Positions 1 to 11,718 of a stretch of 64,000 nucleotides of DNA are shown piece after piece. The stretch is taken from assembly GCA_024305745.1 (NCBI GenBank), contig JAHRBS010000011.1, forward strand, positions 434,001 through 498,000, in the 5' to 3' direction. Numbering within the stretch: the stretch's first letter is position 1; each line of letters begins with the position of its first letter. A model generated the notes under the pieces. The model was not told the origin of the DNA. It searched no databases and was given only the letters and a program-made list of their open reading frames with translations. This DNA comes from Polyporus tsugae. Its lineage: Eukaryota; Basidiomycota; Agaricomycetes; Polyporales; Polyporaceae. Position numbers and translations under genes: made by a program.

Positions 1-1448
1 TTGATCGTATCAGCTGATGGGAACTCAAGCGGAGTCTGACCGCGCACGTATTGCAGCACACGCTGCAACTCAGGTCGTTCGATTTCCTGGAATGGCTGAT
101 TGCAGGCTGCAATCCATTCCCTAAGATGTAGTTCAAAGACGTCCTGATTGAATGTTCCCTGTACCAAAACCAGTCAATACCTGGCATAAGATTATGCACA
201 CCGTGAAACAAACGTACACAATTGAGGTAGCTTATGATCTCCTCGCCCTTTTGCTGCAAGCCTTCAAAGTATGCTTGGACAGCGGTGTCGTCAGCTGCCA
301 GCTCACCGCGAGCTATGCGTAGCTCCTGCACTGTTGGTTTTGGCTCGGGTTGGCGCTTTCGTACCTCCTCATACATCTGATACAGTTCTGGCCAATGGTG
401 GTCGAGATACTTGACGAGGCCTGATACAAATGTGCCAGCTGGTCAGGACATCACAACAATGATGGATGAGGCAGAAATATAACTACCGTTTACGCTGCCG
501 TTGCCCTTCTTGGTGAGGGTTACAATCTTTGGTCATTCTCCGGGCTTGACATGATGGCATTGGTAGTGCCGATCCCCTGGCTGTGGATGGCGGCGTGCAG
601 GGTTGTCGTCAACTGCAAACCAAAACTCGTAGATGAAGTTCTTTGTGCTCTTCTACGGTTGTGCAATCGTTAGAAGCATAATCTAGAAGAGAGAGGAGCA
701 CGTACTCAATCGGGTATCCGGCCATCTCCTTTCCACGACTCGGAAGCTGTCCGCAAAATACTGGGAGCAGGCGTCGAAGTTGAAGATGGTGCGGGGATAC
801 TACTAAGGGGGTCCTTGTTCTCGATATCCACGTGCTTGCGCCTCACACGGCGGCCTGTAACTGCCTCCTTGATCGCCACACAACTCTTGCTGTGGGTTGA
901 ACACTTTGTGGATGTGCGCCCCCGCTTTTTTCCCTTCCTTCCATGGAGATCCGGTTGTGTTTTGCGCGGCAGGATGTCCACAAGCTAGACACATATGAGA
1001 CGACACCAGTGAAAGATGATGATAGCAGACTCACCTCGCTATGCAATCCCTGGGCTGCCTTGGTGTCCGATAGTCCTAAGTTGCTGGCCTCGGGCTCGGG
1101 CTCAGACTCAGTGGACGTGTCCGCATCATACTCTTCATCCTCCTCGTCTGTCTCCTCGATGGGAAGGGTGGCGTAATGATTCCCGGTAGGGACACCATTG
1201 ATGCGAGGCGAGTCCTCGAGTCGTCTGTGCTTCACTGCCAGTGACGGGGTCTCTGGAGGGTACTCGAATGGAGCACCGGCACTGTTTCCACCTGGATGTT
1301 GTCCTGAACCTACTAAAAACATCAGCAGTTCAAGCAAATGTATGAGACAATATACAACATACCTGATGAAAACTGAGCTGGTGCAAATGCACTGGTTAGG
1401 TGGGTGCCGTGGAGAGCATCCATAGTGGCAGAGTTTCATGGGAGACAC
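1..1448 (-). pseudogene. hAT-type transposase, N-terminal part, degraded and cut by the window edge
   Basis: Read on the minus strand, the first 170 bases encode a stretch containing EWIAACNQPFQEIE, then LQYVRG and PSADTI. This is the layout of the hAT transposase region just after the BED finger (EWI..xxQPF, then P-S-x-D-T-I). Upstream is a possible BED-type region (YQCHH, about 560-600) and a further upstream acidic segment (about 1070-1200, runs of E/D). Several GT-AG introns seem needed to join the pieces. An in-frame TGA (complement of 533-535) falls just after the putative finger, so the copy is probably dead. The catalytic core would lie beyond base 1. It is distinct from the hAT at 8-19.7 kb. 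The family call rests on these short motifs only. Confidence 0.5.
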
Positions 1449-3128
1449 AAATGTGACCTGAAGAACTTAAGCAATATCGTACAGGTCCATTCGAGCTCAA
1501 TCCGCCGCTAAGCAAACATCCATTGCCATCATAAACTGACAACCTCCGTCAGTGGCGGCGCGGAAAGCCCATTTCCCCGTGGTGCACCAATGGATATGCG
1601 GCCAGCCCAATCCTCTTACGTGTGCAACAACTGTGGCCACTATTAGCCCCTAACTTATAAGGAAAAGGCTCCAAACCAAGTGGGCACAGCTCCCACTAAA
1701 ACCAGGGACAAGATGGCGAAGAAAATGAGACTGAAATGAAGACTCGCCGTAGTTGGAATTGTGTGGTGTGCCTGGCCAAACCTCTCGAAAGTCCAACACC
1801 TGACTCCGGTCTTGAGGATTTGGCACACAGATAGGTAGAAAGGGCAGAATGGATTGGTAGACGGAACAGGATGGCGTTCAGTAGATTACGGCGTCATGAT
1901 GGTATGATGGGCGGGTGGATGACGGGACCGATACGATTACGTGCCATGGATACGGGGCACTTATGGACCTATGGGAACCGGTTATTACGTGGCGGTCGTA
2001 ATCGGTTTATTCCGCCTTTCCGCCGTAATTTATGGTACAGTGCGGAGCCCTAGTCCTCACCCCAGTCCAAAGACACACCTGGTGACGTGCAATGCGGAGA
2101 TGTACGCTCCGCCTCTTGACTATGAATGTGCGCAGGATGCTGTTGGAGTTGTTGTCCCCGCCATCACTGCTCGAGCCTCGCTGGCCGACGCCTCCGGGGA
2201 GGTGAGCTGATCGAACCAGACCATCACTGAAAGGGTGCGCTGAAGACAGTGTCGACCGCTTTCGCGGTCAATTGAGGTGACGAGGGGTGGTGAAAGTGGT
2301 GATGAGAGCGCATTGGGAACAAAGGCAAGGTGCCAGCCAAGCAGGACACTGCACTTTCGGTCCGGAACCGGCCACTCAAAGTGCGGTGGGCGCCATCAGG
2401 CGCCCAAAGCGGCCGCTGGAAGTTGGTGTTTGTGCAGACGCTGGGGATTGGAAGGAATGGTTGCGCGCCAAAGGCGCACTCACTTCCCGACCACCACCTC
2501 CCAGTGCTTGTGTTCATCTCTGGCTCCCTTGGCTTGCCCGCTTAATTATCTATCTGGGTCAGCAAAATGGCACCATCTATGCAACAAAATCTCAAAAACT
2601 TGCAGCGGCGCGCCCACCACCGCGGCTGTGCCTCCCCACAACCTTGGCAAGACCACTTTCCTTCCCCACTCCAGTGTCCAGTTCATATTCCAAACTGCGC
2701 ACCTATCGTGTTCTGGTATGGCGGCACTCATCTATCAGTAAGTGTCTTTTTGATAGCGATTTGTAAGCCCTGGACTGTGTATTAGCTCGGGCAACCCATG
2801 TTAGTGCTTGTGTGTATTTGACATGGCCCCTTCTCCTCTAGGTCTGGTCTGTTTCCCTTCATCTTTGGCTCGTTTTAAAGGTATATTTCACTGCTTTCAA
2901 ACGAGTGTAGTGTCATTGGAAAGCATCGACCGCTTACAATGATATTACACTTGTTTGTTTCTGCTCGACTTTATTAGTCAATTAGTGTACTGCTCCCTTC
3001 CTTTGCTTCCCATGTGTACAGTGTGCTCCCATAAGGGAGGAAATATATTACAGGCCTTTGAATCATCGCTTTCCCGTTCTGAAACCCGTTAGGTAGGGTG
3101 TTGGACTGCCTTCGGCGGCGTTGCTCAC
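1449..3128. other. Gene-free stretch
   Basis: Short overlapping open frames occur on both strands (for example 2287-2766), but none shows a recognisable domain, intron pattern or persuasive composition. The sequence probably contains the 5' flank of the minus-strand hAT relic and unclassified repeat DNA. Confidence 0.4.
2387..2406. repeat. Perfect GC-rich hairpin
   Basis: TGGGCGCC and GGCGCCCA flank a 4-base loop (ATCA). This is an 8-bp perfect stem with no coding context. Its function is unknown. Confidence 0.5.
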
Positions 3129-3982
3129 CCTCGCGTAGGGTACGGGGCATTAGGTTGATGTTATTAACAGTGGCTAATTAGCACCCATAATTTACCTGTA
3201 ATTTACCCAAATTTTCGGGAGGCCCGAAACAACTATGTAAATGACAGTAACTCAGGTCTACTCATGGCCAAAAGGGATGAAGGAATGTGGGATAATATTC
3301 AGGGTTTTTATAACTAACTTTTATGATTTTGAATAGACTTGGACCAGCGTAACTGGTGAGCACGATTGGGGAAGCACAACCCATGTTTCTCCCCACTGGG
3401 ATGCTTAGCGCTGGTAGCCCCGATTGGGCACTTTGGCATGCAGCATGCCTCTTGTACTCGATGGTAAAAGTTGGCTTTGATTTGGTAGACACACAACTTC
3501 CTTCATTTGCGGAGTTAATTATTGTAGTCTCCTCTCAGTGAAGAGGGCCGCCGAGAAGTGGCCAGCACTAAGTGCAGATCAGGATACTCAGCCTGAAATA
3601 CTGTAAAGATCAAGGTAAAAATAGTCTGAATAACTTTACCATCCTCCGCGGCAACAACTGTATCACCTCTTTGTAGTGCAATACAGTCCTGTCAGCACAT
3701 GCCCCGCTTTTTACCGTCGGTCTACAAAGGACTTTACAATATCCACAGCAAAGGATGGTAAAGATATTCCGATTAATTTCACACCAATCTTTACCATAAT
3801 GCAGGGTATATTACCCTGATATGCACCCCGTGCAGGGCAATCACTCATGCTGCACACCGTATAAGCGCCCGTGTCATTAACTGTATTTTACCATAATTTA
3901 CCTCCCCCTTGCTGGGACCCAGGCACTAATTAGCCCATTAATTAGGCCCCAGACCTAATTCACTGTACTCTACCCTCGCGAC
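3129..3982. repeat. MITE-like element with imperfect inverted ends
   Basis: The left end (TCGCGTAGGGTA, then ATTAGGT, then GGCTAATTAG) recurs inverted at the right end (TCGCGAGGGTA, ATTAGGT, GGCTAATTAG, reading the complement from about 3980). The interior is AT-rich, with several TTACCAT/ATAATTTACC words and no coding frame. No clear target duplication was found. This is probably an old non-autonomous DNA transposon. Confidence 0.4.
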
Positions 3983-4013
3983 AGACTTCGGTTTTGGGCG
4001 CCTATAGAACGGC

Positions 4014-4045
4014 TAGGGTTGGGGTTGGGATTGGGTTGGGATTGG
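4014..4045 (+). repeat. G-rich telomere-like tract
   Basis: The tract starts TAGGGTTGGGGTTGGG and has five runs of at least three G separated by TT or ATT. It resembles a degenerate TTAGGG array and could form a G-quadruplex. It lies about 130 bp outside the outer end of the left inverted-repeat arm. Confidence 0.45.
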
Positions 4046-5914
4046 TCTTTGACCAATCGGTGGCTTAGTCAGCAACCAATATTGGTTTATTCAGCGAAAA
4101 TATTGGTCGACCCCTCGGCATGTGGAAGTTGCCAAGTTGGTGCGATATATGGTTGTATCCTCTTGTCCTTACAACTGTCACAGCTGAACGACTGTGCCAC
4201 AAAACAAACAAAAGGGGGGGCTCACTGATGGAGACACACAGAGGGTGGCAACAGAAGTAGAGGATAGATTGGCCTAGACTAGAAGGCAGAGGATGGCAGG
4301 GGCTGTTAAGCTGCCTACAGATGATGGGAGAATGAACAAGAGACAGAATCTAAGGTCTCTGAGCCCACATCACAGCCCTTATATGCTATACATGACAGGT
4401 GCACAGACCACCTGCTTCAGGGCAGGCTTGGGTACTGATGGCAGGTGAGCCAGTCTAAAAGGAGAACAAAGAGGTAAGTACTATTACATAATGATGACCA
4501 GTGTCCAGGCTAGAGTCTAGAAATGGGTGAACCTGGGGTTAGGGTTGGTGGCTGTGACTAGGATACCAAACGTGGCGTGCAAAACTGTGACAACAACAGA
4601 TTCACAAATCATTGACGCGAGTCCAAATTTTCGACGTGTTTGAATTTTCCGACCAATCTTCCGAATCAATCTTCCAACCATTAGGCGCCTGCCGCCCTGC
4701 CTGAACTGGCATGGCATGTTTGGCTACCTGCCCAAAATGGTGGGCCTGGAGTTCCAATGACATCACCGAACCTTGATTTGGGTGGCACCCTTACCATTTC
4801 TGGCAGATGGCCAAATATGCCACACCGGTTCGGGCTCAACTGGTGGGCGTCTACCACTGGAAGATTGGTTCAGAAGGTTGCTCGGAAGATTCAAACACAT
4901 CGAAAATTAAAAATTTTGACTCGCGTCAATGATTTGTGAATCTGCTGTAACTCTCATCACGGATCCTCGCCTTGTTCTTATCCTCATCCTTCTTCCTAGT
5001 CTCCTGCCAGGTTCTGCACCTCCTCTGGCTGAACTCAATGGTATGTGAGCTATCCTGCCATGCCCATCTCCTAGTTTTGAACTGGCTGCGCCACGGTCCT
5101 AGTCATGAACGACTTTCTCACCAGGCCCATTGAACTAACAACTTCTATCATGGAAAATCCAATAAATAGCATTCCAAGACCCCGGAAAAGGTCAGTCCAC
5201 AACTCGACCGCAGCTGTGGCCGTCGTCGGATTGCTGATTAGGTATAGATCATGGTGCATATAGTCCATCCCTTCCGTCTTCTGGCGACTGTGTCACTTAA
5301 GTAAGTCATTCTTTCGAGTCTTCCCCTTGGTTAATGCTTAGATGGTGCGGTCAATCATTGATAGGAAGCCAATATTCCAGGGAATGGCCTGGCAGCAATG
5401 GAACCATTGGAGGGAGTGCGGTCGGGCTGGATGGCAGGTCCGAGTTGGTGTGGCTGACAGGTCGGGTAGGGTGGCAGGGGCTTGAACCAGATACATGCTT
5501 GCCAATTATGATGTGTACAATCATGGTCCCAATATTGGAGATGTTGATCTCCAGAGGTGAAGGTGTCTTTCATCATCGTACTTGGAGCACTTTCACATGG
5601 AGGTTGTATAATATTGCCTGTACATTGATTGTATTACTAGAATATATCTGTTACTTATTCATTGAAGTTGTTGGTTGTTAATGAGTCTGACAAGTAAACC
5701 TGAATATAAAACCGTTGGGGTCGAGATTTGGTCGCCTCGTATCTACTATCCATACCCTTACCTGTCCTTGTGTCATGAACACGTTACAAACTATATATAT
5801 AGTACCAGCCAAGTATCAAGCCAAGCTTGACATTGCGCCCTTTTGGCGTAGCTGGTTCAGCGGCTGGTCTGTTCCTAACACCTTGTATACCCAAGGTATA
5901 CATACGCTACCCTC

Positions 5915-5959
5915 GCCTTGCATACCGCTGCCCAGACCGGCGGTATGGCCTCGCAAGGC
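5915..5959. repeat. Two-part hairpin
   Basis: GCCTTGC (5915-5921) followed by ATACCGC (5922-5928) pairs with GCGGTAT (5940-5946) and GCAAGGC (5953-5959), with a 6-base bulge between the two stem parts. It is mirrored at about 26365-26409. No gene is attached. Confidence 0.5.
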
Positions 5960-6168
5960 TACACTATGCATGCCTGTGCTAGTACGTATCCCTTCTATCG
6001 GAGGTAGCATGGAGGTCCCCTGCATACCACTGCCTGCAAGTATACAGGGACCTGCGAGGATTCTGAACTTATGGATGGGTAATATGCATCTGGGCGACCA
6101 CTTTTGGTGTGGCGGTTTTCAGATGGTTTCATGCATTGATGGCGATGGGAAACTCGCTGCACGAACAG

Positions 6169-6586
6169 TGGATGACTTTCCATAAGGATTTACAGCTCTG
6201 AAGTGTCCTTAAACCAATCAGCGGAGCTTCAACTGAGTCAGATATCTTGGGCGCTCAACAATGAAGCCGGGATTTCTGGAGGGCGTCTATGACGATGCAC
6301 GTGCATTATATCAGCACCCAATTTGGTAGGTCATCAATGCCACCATCATTTGTAATGACAGCTCCTTCCTTTCAGGTCGTTTGCAGCTCTAAGCAAGGCA
6401 TCTGTGGATGTGTTTAGGTCTAGAAAGGGGGGTCGACCCCCCCTTCCAGATTTTGGGTGCTTACAGCATCTACAGACGTCGGTCTCAAGAGCGGAGTCTG
6501 GATCGGACATGGCATCTTGGCGGATAGAGCTGATTTGGGATTTATGGACATCCAAACAGCTGCAGATCCTTATAGAAAGTCATCCA
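6169..6586. repeat. MITE-like element with about 55-bp inverted ends
   Basis: The left end reads TGGATGACTTTCCATAAGG and the right end, complemented, reads TGGATGACTTTCTATAAGG. Similarity continues through CAGCT and TGTCC to a final AATCAG. The interior has no convincing gene. No clean target duplication was identified. A mirrored copy lies in the right arm (25738-26155). Confidence 0.5.
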
Positions 6587-7207
6587 GTATCCAAGTCTGG
6601 GCACAAAGACCGAATTTAGTCTTAGAAAGGCTTTCGAGACACTCGGACGCAAAGGCCTGTTGAAGGCCGAGACGAAAGGTGTCTTCTTTTATCACATTGA
6701 CGAGGCGCTCTGGTACATTGGAGAAGCAAATTTCCTCGTGCTCTGGGACTCGATGCACTTCCGGGTAAAGACCATTACTATCAGGTACTAGCACCTTTTG
6801 AGCGCATCAAGCTACAGTGTCCTGATGCCTTGCCTTATTTAGCAATCTCAACACGTCGGGATCCAAGATAAACCATTTTGGTGGTTGCCTTGACCAATTC
6901 AGGCAAATGTCCGACATATCTTAATATGGCTCAGATTTGTAGTTATCTAGGACACCCTCACCTGTTCCTGACATACTTACAGAAATGAGGACAGTGCATC
7001 ATTGCATCTGTGGCAGTGTCGGAAGGGGCAGCCATGTGTAATGACGGCGTACATGATAGGAATGCAAACAAGCCTTTTGTTGTGGCCGAGGTAATAGAAG
7101 GAGTAATAGACGTGGGTGTACCCCATTTGAAGGGCCACTGACCGTGTCAAGTCCTCTCCTCGAAAGCGAAACTGGCCTTGATCCCTCTAAGCCTCCCTCT
7201 CTTTCAC

Positions 7208-7400
7208 GACACTCATCACGGATTTGGCTCGCGTTTTGTATCTAATTGCAACAGCGTTGGAATGCATTGTAATCACATTTTGATGGACGCCATAATGACC
7301 ATTTCATAATGGATTATAATCCCGCTATTCCGGCAGTGGGCTCCTTACAAGTCCGTTGTAATAATGTTGCAATTTGGTAAAATTGATGCAATGACTGGAC
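7208..7400 (+). repeat. Dispersed repeat, left-arm copy
   Basis: The segment runs from an ATCACGGATTT-like start through TTTGTATCTAATTG to AAAATTGATGCAATGA. A diverged copy lies at 29925-30118 on the opposite strand, and an identical mirror copy at 24924-25116. Shared blocks include ATCTAATTG, ATTTTGATG, GGCAGTGGG versus GGCACTGGG, and AAAATTGATGCAATGA. No gene is seen inside. Confidence 0.55.
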
Positions 7401-7985
7401 ATGTTCCAACCTGTCTGAAAATACCGGGTGACCCAATGGTAGGTATAGATTTCTATTCATCATTACCATTGCCCCTCCCGGTTGTCATTTTGACTCGGAC
7501 CACACGCAGTCGCAGACATGTTGCGAGTGAAACAAATGAGTTATATTCACACCACAAGACAGTGTGGCGGGACAAGATAGTACAACAGGCTAGTACAGAC
7601 AGAATAAGGCATAGAAATTGGATCACTGGGAAAAAATGTACTTAGAAGTAGCCAATGGCGGGACTGGATAAACATACCAACATAACAATAACCACCACCA
7701 ACTGGGAATGTGTACATGAGGGGAACAATAGGACGCACTGCTGTACGCACACCGAGAGGGGCCTGACCGTGGACACCAACACACCTTGACAACTGGACAC
7801 CGGAGTGTCATCCAAAACAATACCCCAGTTTCCCTGCAGAGACGTGACCCCCAGAGCCCAGTTAAACCACAGCAAGGAAACCTAGTCAAGACCAAGTTCA
7901 AGTGGAAAGATCCTAGACCCAGTGAGCACGAGTCCTAGACAACTGGCAGGGGTTGATGGGCGACTTGACCCGGGTGGACCAGAGG

Positions 7986-7993
7986 GTATCTTG
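7986..7993. repeat. 8-bp target duplication of the hAT element, left
   Basis: GTATCTTG directly precedes the terminal TAGTGCTCC and is repeated exactly at 19757-19764. The 8-bp length is diagnostic of hAT transposition. Confidence 0.9.
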
Positions 7994-8431
7994 TAGTGCT
8001 CCAACCATTTATTCTATTTACAGTATATAAATGGATGTTTACGTTTACATTTACCATTTAATCTACTCCAAAGAGTATTTGGGGGTAAACACTTTTGTAA
8101 ACAGTATGTAGAAAGATGTTGCCCGATACGGCACTCAACACCAGCATCAGGCTATGGGTGTCTCACCTGGAGGCTGGTGGAGCCGCATCAACACAGTTGA
8201 CATTTACAACGTGCAGTGGCTGGCCGGCACTGCACAATAAATCAGCTGAATCCTAAAGTCAGCAACTACATTGTACACAAATGAAACTAGCACGCCGTAG
8301 GAGCCTGGTACAGATTTTACAATCCTGTGCATCCCAACCCATTGTCCGCCGCCGACTCGGAATAACATTGTTTGTTCATTCCTTTTCTCCGCTGCATTAA
8401 ACCTTAGACATCTGCTTATTTAGCTGCTACT

Positions 8432-8851
8432 ATGTCTACTACGGCTATCACTAAAGACTCCGTCATGACAATCATGATGGAGATCAAACGGCTCAGCGCA
8501 CAACTACTGAAAGCAGTACCCATGGCAAAGAAAAATGGCAAGCTGTACCAAACCCTTACAAATATCTCAGCCGGAGAGTTGAGTTGGGCAACATTTAACC
8601 AACACATGGATATCCTCTATGGCGAGGACTGCCGTGATGCTTCAGGTCGTCTTCACAACATCCAACGGGGCACATACGGACTCAATGCCATCTGTACGTT
8701 CCTGAGCGAGTTTGTGGTTCTGTCCGACAACAGGGCACTGCCATATGATCTAGTCAAGCTCAAACTCGACCGGTTGTTGAAGGAACTTGTTTATCTTACC
8801 TCGGAGTACGTTCATGCTGTTGCAAATGACATTCAAGACCCGAAATGTTGA
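8432..8851 (+). CDS. hAT-borne small protein of unknown function (139 aa)
   Basis: An uninterrupted 139-residue frame starts at an ATG (MSTTAIT) about 440 bp inside the hAT left end and stops at TGA. It is mostly helical in appearance, with K/L-rich segments and no membrane segment or known motif that I recognise. It may be an independent accessory ORF or the first exon of the transposase. No obvious donor joins it to the next coding block at about 9040. The first 320 bases are duplicated in the right inverted-repeat arm (23573-23892, minus), where the frame is cut after PYDL. That it stays open while the transposase is broken is notable but could be chance. Confidence 0.55.
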   Translation: MSTTAITKDSVMTIMMEIKRLSAQLLKAVPMAKKNGKLYQTLTNISAGELSWATFNQHMDILYGEDCRDASGRLHNIQRGTYGLNAICTFLSEFVVLSDNRALPYDLVKLKLDRLLKELVYLTSEYVHAVANDIQDPKC

Positions 8852-8969
8852 CCTGTTCAACTATAATCATGTAACTAGCATCTCTGAGGCCGCTACACCA
8901 TCCACTTCCAACAACGACAAATCACATACCTCCCAGCCTCTCAAGCTAAAGATTAAGTGACCTGCGTGA

Positions 8970-11191
8970 GTGAGGTTCCTTGGAAGTCCACGAAGATGTC
9001 AAATAAACTCACATGATGATGTTATCAGTGTCACTGTGACGGCGATTGCGGGCGGTGCGGCGCAGGGGAGTGCTCAAGGTTCGGGGGGCGGGCTCCCTAC
9101 AACCGCAGCGACTGACCCGTGGGATGCCAATCCTACATCAAAAGAGGTATTTCAAGGTGCCCCGAGCACAGCTACGTCCAAAGGCTCATCGGCAAAAGAG
9201 GGATCCAGCCTGACCATGACCGGCAAGAAGCCGAAGGCGAAACAAGAGCTTCCGCTTGACAAGTATCTGAAACCTCGTGAACGTAAGTTATGAGTTCAGG
9301 ACACATTTTATATCCAGTACTTATGTGTACTGAATAGCTGCTCTGCTTCAAGATGATGAGCCCACGGACAGGACATATCAGCCGCCGAAGAAGGCTCATG
9401 AGGAACCAGCATCGCCGACCCGTATCTTTGGGCCAAATGGCGAGGAGATCATTAGTGACTCACAATCACCGAGCTGCGAGATGGAGGGGCCAGTGAGTAA
9501 TCTTGCAGCATGCACTGTTCATGTTGAAGGGTGCTATTTGCAAGTTCTGACGACTCCGGTGCAGGAGACGAGGAGTCCCGTCCGAATCGGAGTGAAGAGA
9601 AAGGCAATTGAAATCAGTGATGCCACTCCTGAGAACTCCGTATCGGAGATTGACGAGAAGGCGGATGCACCTCAAGCTGCACTGAATGCATCAAAGTCAT
9701 CAAAGCCAGCGAAAGCATGCAAATCTGCGAACGGCAAGTATAAGTGTCCCGAGGTATTGTTTGGTTCAACGGAAACGGGTTCAAATGATGTATCACTTAC
9801 ATACAACCTATACAGGGGTCGAGGAAGAGGGTGAAAGCAAAGGGAACTGCATCTGATGGTCTTGTTGTCTCGTCGGGCGAGGAGTCCGATGGTAGGGGTG
9901 CTTTGCGGAACATCGAAGCACGTGAGGCTGCAAAGGGAAGTAAGCGAGGTCCTCGGAATGAGAGCATTTGCCATTGGCACGATCCAGTGCCCGTGTGTAC
10001 TAAGGAGGGCCCTAAATGGGAGTTTAAGTGCTGCCATTGTTCATCGTAAGTGTCGATGAATGCTTATTAACATCAATAACTCACCAGTTGCCGCTGTATA
10101 GAGTGCGGAGGTTCAAGCGCACCATCGACGGCGCACAGGCACATTTTGAGGACAAATCACCGCAGCCTGTGCTCGGCAACCTATCAACTCATACACGGGT
10201 CAAGTATCCCAATGCCTTGATGAACCAGAAGACCGAGGATCTTCCACAGGAAGACGCCCAGGCAAAGGTTGACCACGGGTACACGCTCAAGAGTGCACGG
10301 TTGATGGAGGGATATGTTCGGGATGGATTCCTAAACCCTGCATTAGAGCCCACTCAGAGGGGGTTTTATCGGGTTTTCGCAGCATGGATTCTAGAGGATG
10401 ACTTACCATTCACTCAGGGAGAGTCCTGGTCGCTCAAAAACCTGTTCAACTATCTCAAGGTCAAATTTGTGCTGCCATCAGACACCACCATATGGAATGT
10501 GCTCACCAAAATCTTTGTGGACTTGCACACCAAAGTTGTATGCGAATTCTCAGTAAGTTTGATACTCCACCGTGTACGCACCGTGTGCGCGCATGTATGC
10601 ACATTGTACAGTCCGCCGAGATCTACTCACCTGAATCCAAACTGCAGAACGTCAAGTCCAAGATCGCTTTTGCGCATGATACGTAGATGAACTGGCAGAT
10701 GATCTTCACATATGCAGGGACCCTCGCAAACTTCATCGACAATGATTGGTGCTTGATCGAGCGCCTTGTTGACTTCTACCATATCCAAGACGATGAGCAT
10801 AAAGGTCAGCAAGCAGCCAAAGCATTTGTCAAGTCCGCTGCAGGGTGTGGCACACTCGATAAGATAAGTAGAGGTCTTTGCTCATGCGACACTGGAGTTC
10901 TCCATCTTACAAACACACGATGGTGATTACTTCATTAGCCTCACGATGGACAACATATCAACAAACAATGTCCTCGCACGCACACTCGGAATCCTGCTCG
11001 TCAAGCGCTACAAGATCCACTTCTCCCCACAGAATGGCCAGATCCAGTGCCTCTCTCACGTCGTGAACCTCGTTGTCCAGAAGATCCTCCATAAATTGTT
11101 CGAGGCCGATGACCCCGCCCTGCAAGACTACTATGAAATGTTCAATAAGCACTTACCATTCCACTTTGATCCAGCCACCGATGAGGAGAAC
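8970..11191 (+). pseudogene. hAT transposase, 5' half (BED finger and first catalytic region)
   Basis: Coding blocks separated by probable short introns begin near 9040 with a low-complexity S/T/K-rich N-terminus. A putative BED-type zinc finger follows (CCHCSS near 10030, completed after an intron). The central transposase region reads WSLKNLFNYLKVKF, then SKIAFAHDT, and FTYAGTLANFIDNDW. In hAT proteins the first block ends D-T-W; here the W codon position is TAG (10684-10686), a nonsense change consistent with TGG to TAG. The second catalytic region is present as TMDNISTNN (about 10940-10970), followed by LSHVVNLVVQKIL. The frame also shifts near 10900. The reading continues to FHFDPATDEEN, where the gypsy LTR interrupts it. 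The second half is at 18123-19655. Confidence 0.8.
11187..11191. repeat. 5-bp target duplication of gypsy copy 1, left
   Basis: AGAAC directly precedes the 5' LTR and is repeated exactly at 18123-18127. This supports genuine integrase-mediated insertion into the hAT transposase gene. Confidence 0.9.
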
Positions 11192-11668
11192 TGTTACCAC
11201 CTTGTATGCCGTCTTATCTTTTCCCCTTTGACATTCCTATCTCGCTCTCGCCCCTGCATGACTCCCAGGTTCAACCCCACTGTACTCTTACTAGGCGCGT
11301 GATCACAACATCACGTGTTAGCTATTGTCCTCGATCCGGACCATCCCATGCTATTGTCCTTCTCAGTACAATAGGCCTCCCCTTCTCGGTTACTCCTTTG
11401 TTCTCTGTTCACTGTAGGGTTCCGTTACCTCAGTTCCACTATTGTTTCTGTTACCTACATAAGACGAGACCCCCATGTACTTTTCCCTAGTTTGACCTCT
11501 TGAATCTATTGAGGTTCTCACTCCCCACTGAACCCTTGAGCGTCTGTCCCCTGGCCAGTCGCTACTCAGAACCTCTGACACAACAAACACTGCTTAACTC
11601 CCTCGTCATCCTCTGCCCACTTTGAGAGTGCGCACCTCTGACCCCACACTGAGAACCTCGTCGTAACA
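11192..11668 (+). repeat. 5' LTR of gypsy copy 1
   Basis: A 477-bp repeat from TGTTACCACC to CGTCGTAACA. It differs from its own 3' LTR (17646-18122) at about 10 positions. It contains a TATA-like TACATAAG (11457-11464) followed by a CT-rich region, the usual U3/R layout. Confidence 0.93.
11457..11464 (+). promoter_or_regulatory. Putative LTR core promoter (TATA-like)
   Basis: TACATAAG lies about 265 bp into the LTR and is followed by GACC and pyrimidine-rich sequence. The unrelated-length LTR at 60817 has TATATAAGG in the equivalent place, which supports a promoter role. Confidence 0.4.
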
Positions 11669-11718
11669 TTAGGTCAAACTCTTTCTCCTGCCGACTTATC
11701 CAAGTCTAGGCAATAACC

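Larger units (their letters stand above)
4176..7985. other. Non-coding repeat DNA inside the left arm
   Basis: No frame here shows a protein family. The longest frames (for example 5715-6185 +) are low in coding character and run across hairpins. The stretch contains a hairpin (5915-5959), a MITE-like element (6169-6586), a GC palindrome (6424-6446) and a dispersed repeat (7208-7400). All are mirrored in the right arm. Confidence 0.5.
4176..8751 (+). repeat. Left arm of a 4.6-kb long inverted repeat
   Basis: Each position x here pairs with position 32324 minus x on the opposite strand (arm 23573-28148). No net insertion or deletion is seen along the 4576 bp. From about 4520 to 8751 the arms appear identical wherever compared. 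The outermost 345 bp show about seven differences, all transitions. The arm contains non-coding repeat DNA (4176-7993), a copy of the hAT target sequence, and the first 758 bp of the hAT element including its small ORF. Homology stops at 8751, inside that ORF, while the hAT continues here. This arm is therefore probably the original and the right arm the copy. Confidence 0.9.

Noticed and set aside
5715..6185. 156-codon frame inside the inverted-repeat arm
   Set aside because: It runs across a hairpin and into the inverted end of a MITE-like element. Composition is not protein-like, and its two copies are only arm duplicates.
11252..11281. tRNA-like B box (GGTTCAACCCC) in the gypsy LTR
   Set aside because: No matching A box or cloverleaf was seen, and the 5' LTR copy differs within the motif. 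Most likely chance.
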